Below the pieces are notes generated by a model that worked only from the letters and a program-made list of their open reading frames with translations, searched no databases and had not been told where the DNA came from. From Kribbella jejuensis (GTDB lineage Bacteria > Actinomycetota > Actinomycetes > Propionibacteriales > Kribbellaceae), in the NCBI RefSeq assembly GCF_006715085.1, contig NZ_VFMM01000002.1, positions 124,001-188,000 on the forward strand: a stretch of 64,000 bases of DNA, given 5' to 3'. Shown one piece after another: positions 10,118-18,487 of the stretch; the first letter of the stretch is position 1, and every line of letters starts with the position of its first letter. The translations under genes and the position numbers were made by a program.

Positions 10118-11081
10118 GATCGTGTGCCTCCTCTGCTTCAGTGTGCGTAGGTACTGCGGCCGGTGGAACGATCGTGGTGCCGGTCCTGCCGACCTTCACC
10201 GTGAACTCCGCTGTGTGGACGGCGCCCGCGTGCTGGAAGTCCAGGAACAGGCTGTAGGTACCCGCGGTCGGGAAGGTCGTACCGAACGTGATCTCCGGAC
10301 CGCCCTTCGACCCCGGCTCGGCGTGCTCCGCCGGGTGGTTGTGCAGGTACGCCAGGTCGCCGCCGCGCAGCGATACCAGGTGCCCGAAGGCGCCGAGGTA
10401 CGGCTGCAGGTCGGTCACCGGTTTGCCGTTCTTGCTGACCTTGAACGTCAGCTCGGACTCCTTGCCCGCGACCGGAGTGCCCTGCAGCGTCACGTCGTAC
10501 CCGTCGAAGCTGTAGACGCTCGTCGGGTCGGCGACCGGGACCGGGACGTACATGCCGGTGACGTTGACGTCCGTGCCGAGAGTGATCGTGGCGTCGTGGC
10601 CGGCCGGCTGGAAGTCGGTGTACAGCCGCCAGGTCCCGCCGGCGGTGAAGGTGAACGGGATGCTCCACGTCCCGTCCGGCGCCATCGTCGGGTGCACGTG
10701 GTGGAAGCCGGACAGGTCCCGCCGGACCACGATCAGGTGCAGGTCCTTCTCGTGGGTCTTCGTGTACTGCGTGACCGGTTTGCCGTCCGGCCCTTCGATC
10801 GTGAAGCGCAACTCGGTCCTGGTACCACTGGTGAAGAACGTCTGCACCGGCGCGAACGTGTACCCCGAGTCGGACACCGCCAGCCCTGGCAGTTGCCCAC
10901 CTGCCGCGTGTCCTTGCATGCCACCCATCCCCTCTCCGTGCGGCTGCGTGCCCGCAGCCGCGGAGCTGCCGTCGGCCGCCGCGATCGGTTCGATCGCGGA
11001 CCCGATGCCGAACGCCGCCCCGAAGGCCAACGCGACCGCACCGGCGAACGCGCCGAGCCGGAGCGCGGCGGCCCGGCTCAC
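10101..11081 (-). CDS. Exported copper-operon protein with duplicated His-rich domain
   Basis: This 326-residue protein has an N-terminal hydrophobic segment ([19 protein letters not shown]) that works as a signal or anchor, then a Met/His-rich stretch ([11 protein letters not shown]). The rest contains two related beta-rich modules. Module one has [17 protein letters not shown] then [13 protein letters not shown]; module two has [17 protein letters not shown] then [13 protein letters not shown]. Similar proteins occur in actinobacterial copper loci, but I cannot name a characterised member. Copper binding or extracellular buffering is inferred from the His/Met pattern and operon position. 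It overlaps copZ by 4 bp and copA by 17 bp, so the three are translationally coupled. Confidence 0.75.
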   Translation of the reverse strand: MSRAAALRLGAFAGAVALAFGAAFGIGSAIEPIAAADGSSAAAGTQPHGEGMGGMQGHAAGGQLPGLAVSDSGYTFAPVQTFFTSGTRTELRFTIEGPDGKPVTQYTKTHEKDLHLIVVRRDLSGFHHVHPTMAPDGTWSIPFTFTAGGTWRLYTDFQPAGHDATITLGTDVNVTGMYVPVPVADPTSVYSFDGYDVTLQGTPVAGKESELTFKVSKNGKPVTDLQPYLGAFGHLVSLRGGDLAYLHNHPAEHAEPGSKGGPEITFGTTFPTAGTYSLFLDFQHAGAVHTAEFTVKVGRTGTTIVPPAAVPTHTEAEEAHDHEPVR

Positions 11082-11299
11082 GACGCCGCCAGTTCGTAGC
11101 CCGCCTCGTCGACGGCCTCGCGTACGGCGGCCTCGTCGAGCGCGGACTCACTCGTCACGTGCACAGCAGACGTGCCACCCGCGACGAGGTCGATCTTGAC
11201 CTCCTGCACACCAGCCAGCTTGCTGATCTCCTCGGTCACCGCCGAAGTGCAGTGCCCACAGGTCATACCGGCCACCGAATAAGTCGTCGTGGTGCTCAT
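11078..11299 (-). CDS. copZ: Copper chaperone CopZ
   Basis: This is a 73-residue single heavy-metal-associated domain. The metal site is GMTCGHC near the N-terminus, and the length is that of stand-alone CopZ proteins. It binds Cu(I) in the cytosol and passes it to the N-terminal domain of CopA. AGGAGAA lies just before the ATG. It is separated from csoR by about 120 bp, which holds no gene, and is probably on the same transcript. Confidence 0.95.
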   Translation of the reverse strand: MSTTTTYSVAGMTCGHCTSAVTEEISKLAGVQEVKIDLVAGGTSAVHVTSESALDEAAVREAVDEAGYELAAS

Positions 11300-11420
11300 A
11301 TCAATTCTCCTTGCTCAAAAGGGATTCTGCTTCTTTTCACCGATGGGAGATGGGTCAGCCGCGGGGACGACGGCCCGCTCCTCGAGCGCGGCGGCACGCC
11401 GAGGGAAGGACATGGGCAGA

Positions 11421-11723
11421 TCAGCTGCGGACGAGGCGGGCGATGGCGTCGGACGCCTCGCGGACCTTCTCGTCGGCCTCCGCCCCACCCTTCTGCGCAG
11501 CCTCGACCACGCAGTGCGAAAGGTGCTCGTCAAGCAACTCCAGCGAGAACGACTGCAACGCCTTGGTCGCCGCCGACACCTGAGTCAGGATGTCGATGCA
11601 GTACTGATCCTCTTCAACCATCCGCTGCAGCCCCCGAACCTGCCCCTCGATCCGCCGCAACCGCTTCAGATGACTGTCCTTCTTGGCGCTGTAACCATGC
11701 ACATGCCCAACACTGTCGGCCAT
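11421..11723 (-). CDS. csoR: Copper-sensing repressor CsoR
   Basis: This is a 100-residue all-helical metal-sensing repressor (DUF156 family). The Cu(I) ligand set is complete: Cys42 in QYCIDIL, then His67 and Cys71 in DEHLSHC. The basic LKRLRRIEGQVRGLQRM face matches the family's DNA-binding surface. Apo-CsoR binds GC-rich palindromes of the form TACCCC-N-GGGGTA, and copper releases it. Such palindromes lie directly upstream of this gene, so it controls itself and the downstream copper genes. I prefer the ATG at 11723; a GTG two codons upstream (11729) is also possible. Confidence 0.95.
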   Translation of the reverse strand: MADSVGHVHGYSAKKDSHLKRLRRIEGQVRGLQRMVEEDQYCIDILTQVSAATKALQSFSLELLDEHLSHCVVEAAQKGGAEADEKVREASDAIARLVRS

Positions 11724-11748
11724 CGCCACTCACCTCTCTCCCACCAAC

Positions 11749-11833
11749 TACCCCCATGGGGTATCTCCAACACCCCAGAACGTACCCCCTATGGGTATCA
11801 AACGCAAGTCTCTTCAGGTACCGGGTAGGGGTA
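11749..11833 (-). promoter_or_regulatory. CsoR operators and copper-operon promoter region
   Basis: Three related palindromic sites lie before csoR. TACCCCCATGGGGTA is at 11749-11763, TACCCCCTATGGGTA at 11783-11797, and a weaker TACCGGGTAGGGGTA at 11819-11833. The first two fit the known CsoR box. The spacing of about 34-36 bp between centres puts them on roughly the same DNA face, allowing cooperative repression. Confidence 0.85.
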
Positions 11834-12100
11834 TATCTCTCACCAGGGCGAATGCGGTCACCCCGTGCGTGCTACGCAGGCGCTCCGGCGGGGTGCGAGC
11901 TGCCGCTCGCGGGTGACTAATGGGCAGGCGCGCGCTACGTGATCTGCGCATCGTCAGGTGTTTCGTTGTCCAGGCGGGCGTGACGCGGACAGCCATGATG
12001 TGTTGCGGGGAACCCTTCCGTGCGAGTGGGTGATGCGTCCTTCGCACGGATGCGCGGGAACCCCGCGAGTGGCCATCCTGAGTCGGCGGTACACCGGGGA
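11834..12100. other. Gene-free stretch
   Basis: About 270 bp lie between the copper promoter and the end of the Abi gene. No open frame here has convincing amino-acid content on either strand. A short GCGAGC/GCTCGC inverted pair near 11898-11914 resembles the first unit of the hairpin arrays at 13204-13807, so this may be a decayed fragment of that repeat. Confidence 0.4.
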
Positions 12101-13015
12101 TCAGGCTGAGGCGTCCCAAAGCGGGCTTTTGTAATGCCAGTCGCTGGGCGCACCCATATGCGCGATGGGGACCGCCTGGACGGACGGAAAGCTCTTCAGC
12201 ACGGCGGGCAGGAGGGCCTTCCGTCCCACCTCGAGCTGGTTGAGAAGGAACTGGACCAACGTCAGCAAGCCAAACGTGCGGTGCCACTCGGTCGCCACCG
12301 CATCGAGGTTCGGGTGCCTTCCCAGCTTGGGCAGCTTGGGTGTGATCGTGTGAACGCGGTTGAAGAGGCGGCCGTGGTGCGCGCACGTGTTCCGCAGGAG
12401 GTTCAGTGCCTTGAGCCAGCTTGTCAGCTGCGGCGCGCTCAGCCCGCATACGTCGGCGACCCGGTCCTGAACGCCGCGAGTCGCGAAGCCGTACAGGTAT
12501 GTCAGGCTTCCCCAGTCGAGAAGCTCGACCGCGGCCCAGACCGGAAGGCGTCCGCCGTACTTCTCGTGATGGTGTGCGACGAAGTCCTCGCGCGACTGCT
12601 GCAGCTCGAACTCGTACCCCGCGAGCCAGCGATCGTATCGCTCACTCCTCGCGGTCGGCCCGAGCTTGCTGCGGTCAAGATGCGCGCACGGATCGACGCG
12701 CCCCAACTCGTGCCCGAGGAGCGCGCGGATTGCGAGCTCGATCGGGCTGAGCGCCGCAAAAGTGGCTGCGCGCAGCCTTGCATCGAAGTCGTATAGCGCA
12801 ACCACATCGCTCAACCGGGTGCCGGGATAGAAGTCGTCCTGGCGACCGTCGGCGGTCAGCTTGCGAAATGGATACCAGTAGCCGCTCAAGCGGTAGTAGT
12901 TGACGCGGCGCAGGACGGCCATCGCCTGACCGCGGTCCCCGACGTACATTCCCCGCCCTGCAAGCAAGTCTGCTTGCTGTTCGTACGAGCGGTACTCCTT
13001 GACTGCCCCGTGCAA
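12101..13015 (-). CDS. Abi_2 family abortive-infection protein (AbiF/AbiD-like)
   Basis: This 304-residue protein has the Abi_2 family hallmarks. An N-terminal YEQQADLLAGRGM helix is followed by LRRVNYYRLSGYWYPFR near residue 40, then YDFDARLR, and a late LRNTCAHHGRLFN segment around residue 205. The last fits the R-x4-6-H pair of HEPN ribonucleases. Known members (AbiD, AbiF) cause phage abortive infection in lactococci, probably through RNA cleavage; activity here is inferred. The TTG start is the first in-frame start codon after the structured leader at 13040-13115 and gives MHGAVKEYRSYEQ. The gene is isolated, flanked by repeats and gene-free DNA, as is typical of mobile defence genes. 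Confidence 0.85.
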   Translation of the reverse strand: MHGAVKEYRSYEQQADLLAGRGMYVGDRGQAMAVLRRVNYYRLSGYWYPFRKLTADGRQDDFYPGTRLSDVVALYDFDARLRAATFAALSPIELAIRALLGHELGRVDPCAHLDRSKLGPTARSERYDRWLAGYEFELQQSREDFVAHHHEKYGGRLPVWAAVELLDWGSLTYLYGFATRGVQDRVADVCGLSAPQLTSWLKALNLLRNTCAHHGRLFNRVHTITPKLPKLGRHPNLDAVATEWHRTFGLLTLVQFLLNQLEVGRKALLPAVLKSFPSVQAVPIAHMGAPSDWHYKSPLWDASA

Positions 13016-13039
13016 CTACACCGCCCGTATGCGCAGATA

Positions 13040-13115
13040 AAAATGAGGACCGGCCCTGGACCTACCGAAGTAGGCGGAACCGGTCTTGGTGTCACCACTT
13101 TACCTCAGAGTGACG
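13040..13115 (-). ncRNA. Candidate structured RNA leader of the Abi gene (abiF-RNA-like)
   Basis: On the Abi strand this reads as a hairpin with outer stem GACCGG/CCGGTC (13080-13085 with 13048-13053) and inner stem CCTAC/GTAGG (13070-13074 with 13061-13065). The inner stem is capped by a stable TTCG tetraloop, with an asymmetric internal loop between. A T-rich run (CTCATTTTTATC) follows, as in an intrinsic terminator, about 25 bp before the TTG start. A possible promoter lies just upstream (TAAAGT near 13097-13102 with TTGCGG near 13122). A published abiF RNA motif is found upstream of Abi_2 genes; whether this element fits its consensus needs a covariance-model search. Confidence 0.55.
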
Positions 13116-13203
13116 GACGACCCGCAAGCTCACGCCGCCTACCTGTGGACAAAGAACCCTGGCCGTTCTTCACGAGCTGAGCACGGAAGGAGGCCGATCA
13201 CGT

Positions 13204-13520
13204 CCACCACTCACCACATCCACCACTCGCGCAGCCCCTCCAACCAGCCCGCGCCACCCACCACACCCGGTATTGCCTAGTGCGTCCGCCAAGCAGTCAC
13301 TCGCGAGCGCCAGCTCGCAACTCGTCGGCGCCAGCCGACAACACCCGGCGCCAGCCGGAACACCACGGCGGCAGCCGGAACACCACGGCGGCAGCCGGAA
13401 GAACCCGGCGGCAGCCGGAAACAGTAATGCCGGCGCTAAGCCGGAGGGTGGGTGGGGCGTGTGGAGCAGGCGCGGTGAGGAGCGCAGCGACGAAGTTAGC
13501 GCTTGCGGAGCACGCGCGGG
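13204..13520. repeat. Long direct repeat, copy A, with seven mini-hairpins
   Basis: This copy begins with CCACCACTCACCACATCC, continues through a C-rich segment, and then carries a tandem series of short stem-loops of about 19-20 bp. Units include GCGAGC-gcca-GCTCGC (13303-13318), GTCGGC-gcca-GCCGAC (13324-13339) and CCGGC-gcca-GCCGG (13345-13358). Three GGCA-loop units follow, then a final unit with a GCTAA loop near 13430. It ends with a G-rich tail (GGGTGGGTGGGGCGTGTGG). No protein with credible composition is encoded on either strand. Confidence 0.85.
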
Positions 13521-13530
13521 CTCACCACAT

Positions 13531-13807
13531 CCACCACTCACCACATCCACCACTCGCGCAGCCCCTCCAACCAGCCCGCGCCACCCACCACACCCGGCAC
13601 CGCGTAGTGCGTCCGCCAAGCAGTCGCTCGCGAGCGGCAGCTCGCAACTCGTCGGCGCCAGCCGACAACACCCGGCGCCAGCCGGAAACACCCCCGGCGC
13701 CAGCCGGAAACAGTAATGCCGGCGCAAGCCGGAGGGTGGGTGGGGCGTGTGGAGCAGGCGCGGTGAGGAGCGGAGCGACGAGGTTAGCGGCTGCGTAGCA
13801 CGCGGGG
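13531..13807. repeat. Long direct repeat, copy B, with five mini-hairpins
   Basis: This second copy of the 13204 repeat is offset by 327 bp and highly similar over its whole length. It has two fewer hairpin units: GCGAGC-ggca-GCTCGC, GTCGGC-gcca-GCCGAC, two CCGGC-gcca-GCCGG, and a final unit with a GCAA loop. It ends within a few bases of the stop codon of the YfhO-like gene. The unit-number difference suggests slippage or recombination within the array. Confidence 0.85.
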
Positions 13808-13809
13808 GG

Positions 13810-16302
13810 CTACTGGCGGCGGCGGCGTACGGCGCCGACAGTAGCGATTCCTAGTGTGAGCACCGCGGCTGCGGCGGCGATTGCTAGGCCTCGGCGGAGG
13901 CCTGGGGGGATGAAGGTGCAGTCGACGTGGTTTGTGGTGCCGGTGAGAGGGACGGCCATCAGGCCGCCGAAGTCGCTGGGGACCTGGGATTTGCCGCCGG
14001 CTTTGCAGGTCCAGCCGTCGATCTTCGGGACGGCGACGATCGCCCAGCCCTTGCTGTCCGCGGGCAACGTGGCGTGGATCGAGTGGCCGCCGACCTTCAC
14101 GTCGGTCGCGCCGGTCGCGATTAGGCCAGTCACAGCCTTCTCCAGAGCCACGGGGCTCAGGCAGCCGATCGCGTTGTGGGCCGGGATGCCCTGGGGGTCC
14201 TCGCCGAAGTTGACCTCGATCTGTACCACCCCGGTGCTCGGTACGGTGCCGAGTTCGACCATCGCGCTGCTGGTGTTGATGCCGGGCCGACGGGTCGAGC
14301 TGAGTTCGTGCCAGTCGCCGCCGGTCAGTCGGGCGCGGCCGCCGACGCGGGGCATGTACAGGTACGCCATGCTCGTCGGCGCGCACCTTGCGACCAGCTT
14401 CACGTCACCGGTCGCCAACCGCGTGCCCTTGTACGGCGGGACCTGGTACACGGTCGAGCCGAGCAGCCGCTCCTGCGCGGCGTACGGGTTCGGTGTGTTC
14501 GTGCTCGCCAAGACCGCCGGGTCAAGCCGCCGGCGGACCGTGACGAGCGGTGGGACGGTGGCATGTGAGATCTGCGGGATGCCGTTGCCGACCAGTTCCA
14601 TCCGGGCGCCGATCGAGAAGATCGCGTCGGTGACCGGGTTGTCGAGCGTCCGCGAGGCGCGCCCGTACCCGGACCAGCCGAAGCCGAGCGTGGTCATCAT
14701 CTGGTTCACCGAGTGCGGCAGCAGACTGCTGTACAAGCCCGCGCCCTGACCGCCGAGGAGCATCGGGTCGTTCGGCGTCACCGACGTGCCTGGATCGGTC
14801 CGGTACTTCGGCCAGTCCTCCGCCTGCCGAACCGCGTCGGACTGCTTCGTCCGCGCCGCGTTCCACGGATCCGCCGACGTACTGAGCACCTTGCTGCGGT
14901 ACTCGTCGGTGACGACCGCGGTCCAAGTGGTCTCGAGTGCGACCACCGCGAGCAGTACGGCGAACGCCGCCGCCACCGGCAGCCGCCGCGGACCGGGCTT
15001 GCGCCGCAGCAGCCAAATGATGCCGAACGCAACCAAAGTCGCCGCTCCGGAAGCGGTCAGCACCGGCTTCCAGTGCTCCTTCAGCAACGGGCTGCCGTCG
15101 GACAGTACGGCGATCAGCGCGAGCAGTGCGCCGCCGCCGAGCAGCGCGATTGGACCGGGCAGCTTGTGCGCGACCGAGACCCACGCGACCGCGACGAGCA
15201 GGCCGCAGAGCACGAACGCCTCGCGGTACTGGCTGCCGTTCGGCGTGTCGAACGCGTGCCAGAACTCCTGCGTCGGCGCCCACCGGAACGACAGTGCGAC
15301 GCCGACGATCGTGATCACCCAGATCACCTTCGGGCGCCATGGGACGTACTTGTTGAACGGCATCGTCAGCGCGAGCAGCAGCGCGATCGTGCCGACGTAC
15401 AGGCTCGCGGTCTTGCCGACGCCCTCGGTGATCGGCAGCAGCCGGGACAGGAACAGGTCGATCGCCGACGGGTGGAAGATCCCGGACGGGGACGGCGTTG
15501 CGGCGCGGTTCGCCAGGATGATCGGTAGCAGGATGGGCGCCACCAAGGCCATGCCGAGCGCGAACGAGACCCCGTGCCGGACGAGCGACCGGAGCCGCCA
15601 CGACCAGCTCAGGTCGCTGCTCAGCACCCGGGCGAGTAGGTAGATCCCCCCCGCGAACGTTGCCATGTAGGCGGTGTAGAAGTTGGACAGCCAGAAGACG
15701 GCGACCATCAGCACGCTCAGCAGCCGGTTCGTCCGGCGCAGTGACCACTCCGCGACCAGGAAGAACATCGGCAGGGCGATCAGGCCGTCCAGCCACATCG
15801 GCACGTAGGATCCGTCGTCGAGCGCCCAGCCGCAGACGCCGTACGAAACACCGAGGATCGCCGCAACCCAGCGGGGGCCGGGACGCATCTTGAGTAGTGC
15901 GGCGGCCATCGCGGCCGCGGCGAGGCTCAGCTTGAGAGTGGTGATGACGAAGACGGCGAGGTCGACCTTGTCCCGCGGGAACAGGCCGACCAGCAGGGAC
16001 AGTGGGCTACCGAGGTCGACGCCGTAGTCGGCGAGGAAGCCGACGCCGAAGGCGCTCTGCCAGTTGAACAGCAGGTCGCCCTGGCCCTGGCCGTGCAGGA
16101 CGTCCCAGAGGTGGGCGAAGAAGGGGATGTACTGCGTGCCAAGATCGTTGGTACTGCGGGACAGCGAACCGAAGGGATAGGTACCGCGGATGATTCCGGA
16201 GGCGACGAACACCGCCGCCACCACCACAGCGGCGACGCCGGCGGGCAGGAGGGCTGATCGCCCCCGCCCGCTCTGTCCTTCGACAGCGTCCTCGGAAACC
16301 AT
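13810..16302 (-). CDS. YfhO-family polytopic membrane protein
   Basis: This 830-residue protein has an N-terminal helix (LLPAGVAAVVVAAVFVASGI), the FAHLWDVLHGQGQ segment typical of YfhO (also seen as YIPFFAHLWD), about twelve further helices, a large extracytoplasmic domain, and a last helix (LAIAAAAAVLTLGIATVGAV) with a basic tail. YfhO of Gram-positive bacteria helps glycosylate lipoteichoic-acid-type polymers using a polyprenyl-phosphate sugar donor, and belongs to the GT-C-like fold. The gene is divergent from a polyprenol-type glycosyltransferase, which could make that donor. Start: ATG 16302, with AGGGG upstream; the long open frame further upstream lies antisense to the glycosyltransferase and is not coding. 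Confidence 0.85.
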   Translation of the reverse strand: MVSEDAVEGQSGRGRSALLPAGVAAVVVAAVFVASGIIRGTYPFGSLSRSTNDLGTQYIPFFAHLWDVLHGQGQGDLLFNWQSAFGVGFLADYGVDLGSPLSLLVGLFPRDKVDLAVFVITTLKLSLAAAAMAAALLKMRPGPRWVAAILGVSYGVCGWALDDGSYVPMWLDGLIALPMFFLVAEWSLRRTNRLLSVLMVAVFWLSNFYTAYMATFAGGIYLLARVLSSDLSWSWRLRSLVRHGVSFALGMALVAPILLPIILANRAATPSPSGIFHPSAIDLFLSRLLPITEGVGKTASLYVGTIALLLALTMPFNKYVPWRPKVIWVITIVGVALSFRWAPTQEFWHAFDTPNGSQYREAFVLCGLLVAVAWVSVAHKLPGPIALLGGGALLALIAVLSDGSPLLKEHWKPVLTASGAATLVAFGIIWLLRRKPGPRRLPVAAAFAVLLAVVALETTWTAVVTDEYRSKVLSTSADPWNAARTKQSDAVRQAEDWPKYRTDPGTSVTPNDPMLLGGQGAGLYSSLLPHSVNQMMTTLGFGWSGYGRASRTLDNPVTDAIFSIGARMELVGNGIPQISHATVPPLVTVRRRLDPAVLASTNTPNPYAAQERLLGSTVYQVPPYKGTRLATGDVKLVARCAPTSMAYLYMPRVGGRARLTGGDWHELSSTRRPGINTSSAMVELGTVPSTGVVQIEVNFGEDPQGIPAHNAIGCLSPVALEKAVTGLIATGATDVKVGGHSIHATLPADSKGWAIVAVPKIDGWTCKAGGKSQVPSDFGGLMAVPLTGTTNHVDCTFIPPGLRRGLAIAAAAAVLTLGIATVGAVRRRRQ

Positions 16303-16395
16303 TGGCCGCCCCTTCGTTCCGATCGTTCGGCCGCCAAAGCTAGCGGTTAGTTCTGGTCTGGACAAGAATCGCATCATGATCGACGGACGGGGCGG

Positions 16396-17388
16396 ATGGG
16401 GACGACGATGCGGTTGAGTCTGGTGGTGCCGTGTTACAACGAGGTCGAGGTGATCTCCCGGTTCCATCAGGCACTGAGCCGGGAGCTGGCCGGGACCGGC
16501 CGTTCGTACGAGGTCGTCTACGTCGACGACGGTAGTTCTGATGGGACGCTCGACGCGCTCGTCGGGTTGGCAGCTACCGACGAGTCGGTGAGATACCTCT
16601 CGTTCAGCCGGAACTTCGGCAAGGAGGCCGCGATGCTCGCCGGCCTGCGGTACGCGACCGGCGACGCCGTGGTGATCATGGACGCCGACCTGCAGCACCC
16701 GCCGGAGCTGATCGGCCGGATGCTCGAGGAGTACGAGCGCGGCTTCGACCAGGTGATTGCCCGCCGCAACCGCACCGGTGACCCGGCCACCCGGACGCTG
16801 TTCTCGCGGGCGTACTACTGGCTGATCAACAAGTGGGCCGACGTCGAGTTGATGGACGGCGTCGGTGACTTCCGGTTGCTGTCCCGGCGCGCGGTCGACG
16901 GCCTGCTCGAGCTGAACGAGTACAACCGGTTCTCGAAGGGCCTGTTCGCCTGGATCGGGTTCGAGTCGATCCTGTTCGAGTACGACAACGTCAAGGCGCC
17001 GGCGGACCGGAAGAGCCGGTGGACGTTCCGGCGGCTGCTCGAGTACGGGCTGGACGGGCTGCTGTCGTTCAACAACAAGCCGCTGCGGGCCGCGATCTAC
17101 GTCGGTCTGCTGCTCACCGCGGTCGCCGCCGGGTACGCCGTCTGGGTACTGGTGGCCGCGATCGTGCACGGCGTGGACATGCCGGGGTACGTCACGCTCA
17201 TCGCCGCGATCACCGGGCTCGGCGGCCTGCAGATGGTGATGCTCGGCCTGATCGGCGAGTACATCGGCCGGATCTACTACGAGACCAAGCAGCGCCCGCA
17301 CTACCTGCTCAAACAGTCCAACATGGATCCCGCCGACAGGCTGCAAAGGCCACCGGCCCCGGATGGACGAGCCACCCGAGGCCGGTAG
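16396..17388 (+). CDS. GT2 polyprenyl-phosphate glycosyltransferase (GtrB/DPM1-like)
   Basis: This 330-residue protein has an N-terminal GT-A domain with LVVPCYNE and the nucleotide-binding VDDGSSDGT. The metal/sugar motif MDADLQHPPE lies near residue 100. Two C-terminal helices follow (AIYVGLLLTAVAAGYAVWVLV and a second near residue 280) and the GEYIGRIYYETK tail. This layout is that of enzymes that move a hexose from a nucleotide sugar to undecaprenyl phosphate on the cytoplasmic face. Partnership with the divergent YfhO-like protein is inferred. The start could also be the ATG at 16408 (MRLSLVVPCYNE). Its end lies 19 bp from the end of convergent msiK. Confidence 0.9.
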   Translation: MGTTMRLSLVVPCYNEVEVISRFHQALSRELAGTGRSYEVVYVDDGSSDGTLDALVGLAATDESVRYLSFSRNFGKEAAMLAGLRYATGDAVVIMDADLQHPPELIGRMLEEYERGFDQVIARRNRTGDPATRTLFSRAYYWLINKWADVELMDGVGDFRLLSRRAVDGLLELNEYNRFSKGLFAWIGFESILFEYDNVKAPADRKSRWTFRRLLEYGLDGLLSFNNKPLRAAIYVGLLLTAVAAGYAVWVLVAAIVHGVDMPGYVTLIAAITGLGGLQMVMLGLIGEYIGRIYYETKQRPHYLLKQSNMDPADRLQRPPAPDGRATRGR

Positions 17389-17407
17389 GAGGTACTGCTG
17401 GCGAGGA

Positions 17408-18487
17408 TCAGGCGGTGAGCCGCTCCTCGGTGGAGGTCGAGAACAGGTGCAGCTTCTCCGGCACCGCCGCGAGGCGGACCGTGGAGCCCTTCTCGACCGG
17501 CATCCGGGCGTCGATGCGAGCAACGATCTGCTGCGTCTCGCCGTCGTGCTCCGAGGTGCCGTACAGGTACGCGTCCGCGCCGAGCTCCTCGACCACGGCG
17601 ACCTTCACCGGCAGGCCCTCGTCGGCGACCTTGAAGGCCTCCGGGCGAACACCGACGGTCAGGGTCTTGTCGCTACCGGCCTTGGCCAGTACGTCGCGGG
17701 CGATCGGGATCGTGTAGTCACCGACCTGGGCGCCACCCTCGGCGATGTTGGCGGTGATCAGGTTCATCGCCGGCGAACCGATGAAGCCCGCGACGAACTT
17801 GTTCTTCGGGTTGTCGTACAGGTTCAGCGGGGTGTCGACCTGCTGGAGCAGACCGTCCTTGAGGACCGCGACCCGGTCACCCATCGTCATGGCCTCGACC
17901 TGGTCGTGCGTGACGTACACGGTCGTGACACCGAGACGCTGCTGCAGCTCGGCGATCTGCGTACGGGTCTGCACCCGCAGCTTGGCGTCGAGGTTCGACA
18001 GCGGCTCGTCCATCAGGAAGACCTGCGGGTTACGGACGATCGCGCGGCCCATCGCGACGCGCTGACGCTGACCACCGGACAGCGCCTTCGGCTTGCGGTC
18101 GAGGTACTCCTCCAGGCCGAGCAGCTTGGCGGCCTCGCCGACACGCTTGGCCCGGTCCTCTTTGGAGACACCCTGCATCTTCAGCGCGAAGCCCATGTTG
18201 TCCGCGACCGACATGTGCGGGTAGAGCGCGTAGTTCTGGAACACCATTGCGATGTCCCGCTCCTTCGGCGGACGGTGCGTGACGTCGCGGTCGCCGATGT
18301 AGATCGAACCCTCGTTGACCTCTTCGAGGCCGGCGAGCATCCGCAGCGAGGTCGACTTACCACAACCTGACGGGCCGACGAGGACCATGAACTCGCCGTC
18401 CTCGATCTCGAGGTTGAGCTTGTCGACGGCGGGGGTGTCGCCACCTGGGTAGATCCGGGTTGCCGACTTGAATGACACAGTAGCCAT
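17408..18487 (-). CDS. msiK: Shared sugar-ABC-transporter ATPase MsiK
   Basis: This is a 359-residue CUT1-type ATPase. The nucleotide-binding domain has Walker A GPSGCGKST, the Q-loop FQNYALYPHMSV, signature LSGGQRQRVAMGRAIVR, Walker B VFLMDEPLSNLD and the switch histidine in VYVTHDQ. A C-terminal OB-type regulatory domain follows (VGVRPEAF). In Streptomyces a single MsiK energises several sugar permeases. Here neither CUT1 operon in the window (3177 and 61931) carries an ATPase, and this gene stands alone. It is divergent from a LacI regulator whose operator lies about 70 bp upstream of its promoter. Confidence 0.93.
   Translation of the reverse strand: MATVSFKSATRIYPGGDTPAVDKLNLEIEDGEFMVLVGPSGCGKSTSLRMLAGLEEVNEGSIYIGDRDVTHRPPKERDIAMVFQNYALYPHMSVADNMGFALKMQGVSKEDRAKRVGEAAKLLGLEEYLDRKPKALSGGQRQRVAMGRAIVRNPQVFLMDEPLSNLDAKLRVQTRTQIAELQQRLGVTTVYVTHDQVEAMTMGDRVAVLKDGLLQQVDTPLNLYDNPKNKFVAGFIGSPAMNLITANIAEGGAQVGDYTIPIARDVLAKAGSDKTLTVGVRPEAFKVADEGLPVKVAVVEELGADAYLYGTSEHDGETQQIVARIDARMPVEKGSTVRLAAVPEKLHLFSTSTEERLTA

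Noticed and set aside
13170..13798. Long open frames on both strands through the repeat region
   Set aside because: Translations are only the repeat read in different frames, rich in Arg/Ala/Gly, with no family resemblance or ribosome site.
13204..13807. Possible CRISPR array
   Set aside because: Units are self-complementary hairpins of about 19-20 bp with almost no unique spacers, and no cas genes are in the window.
16303..17523. Large N-terminal extension of the YfhO-like gene
   Set aside because: It lies antisense to the glycosyltransferase gene, and the protein body begins with a normal helix at ATG 16302.
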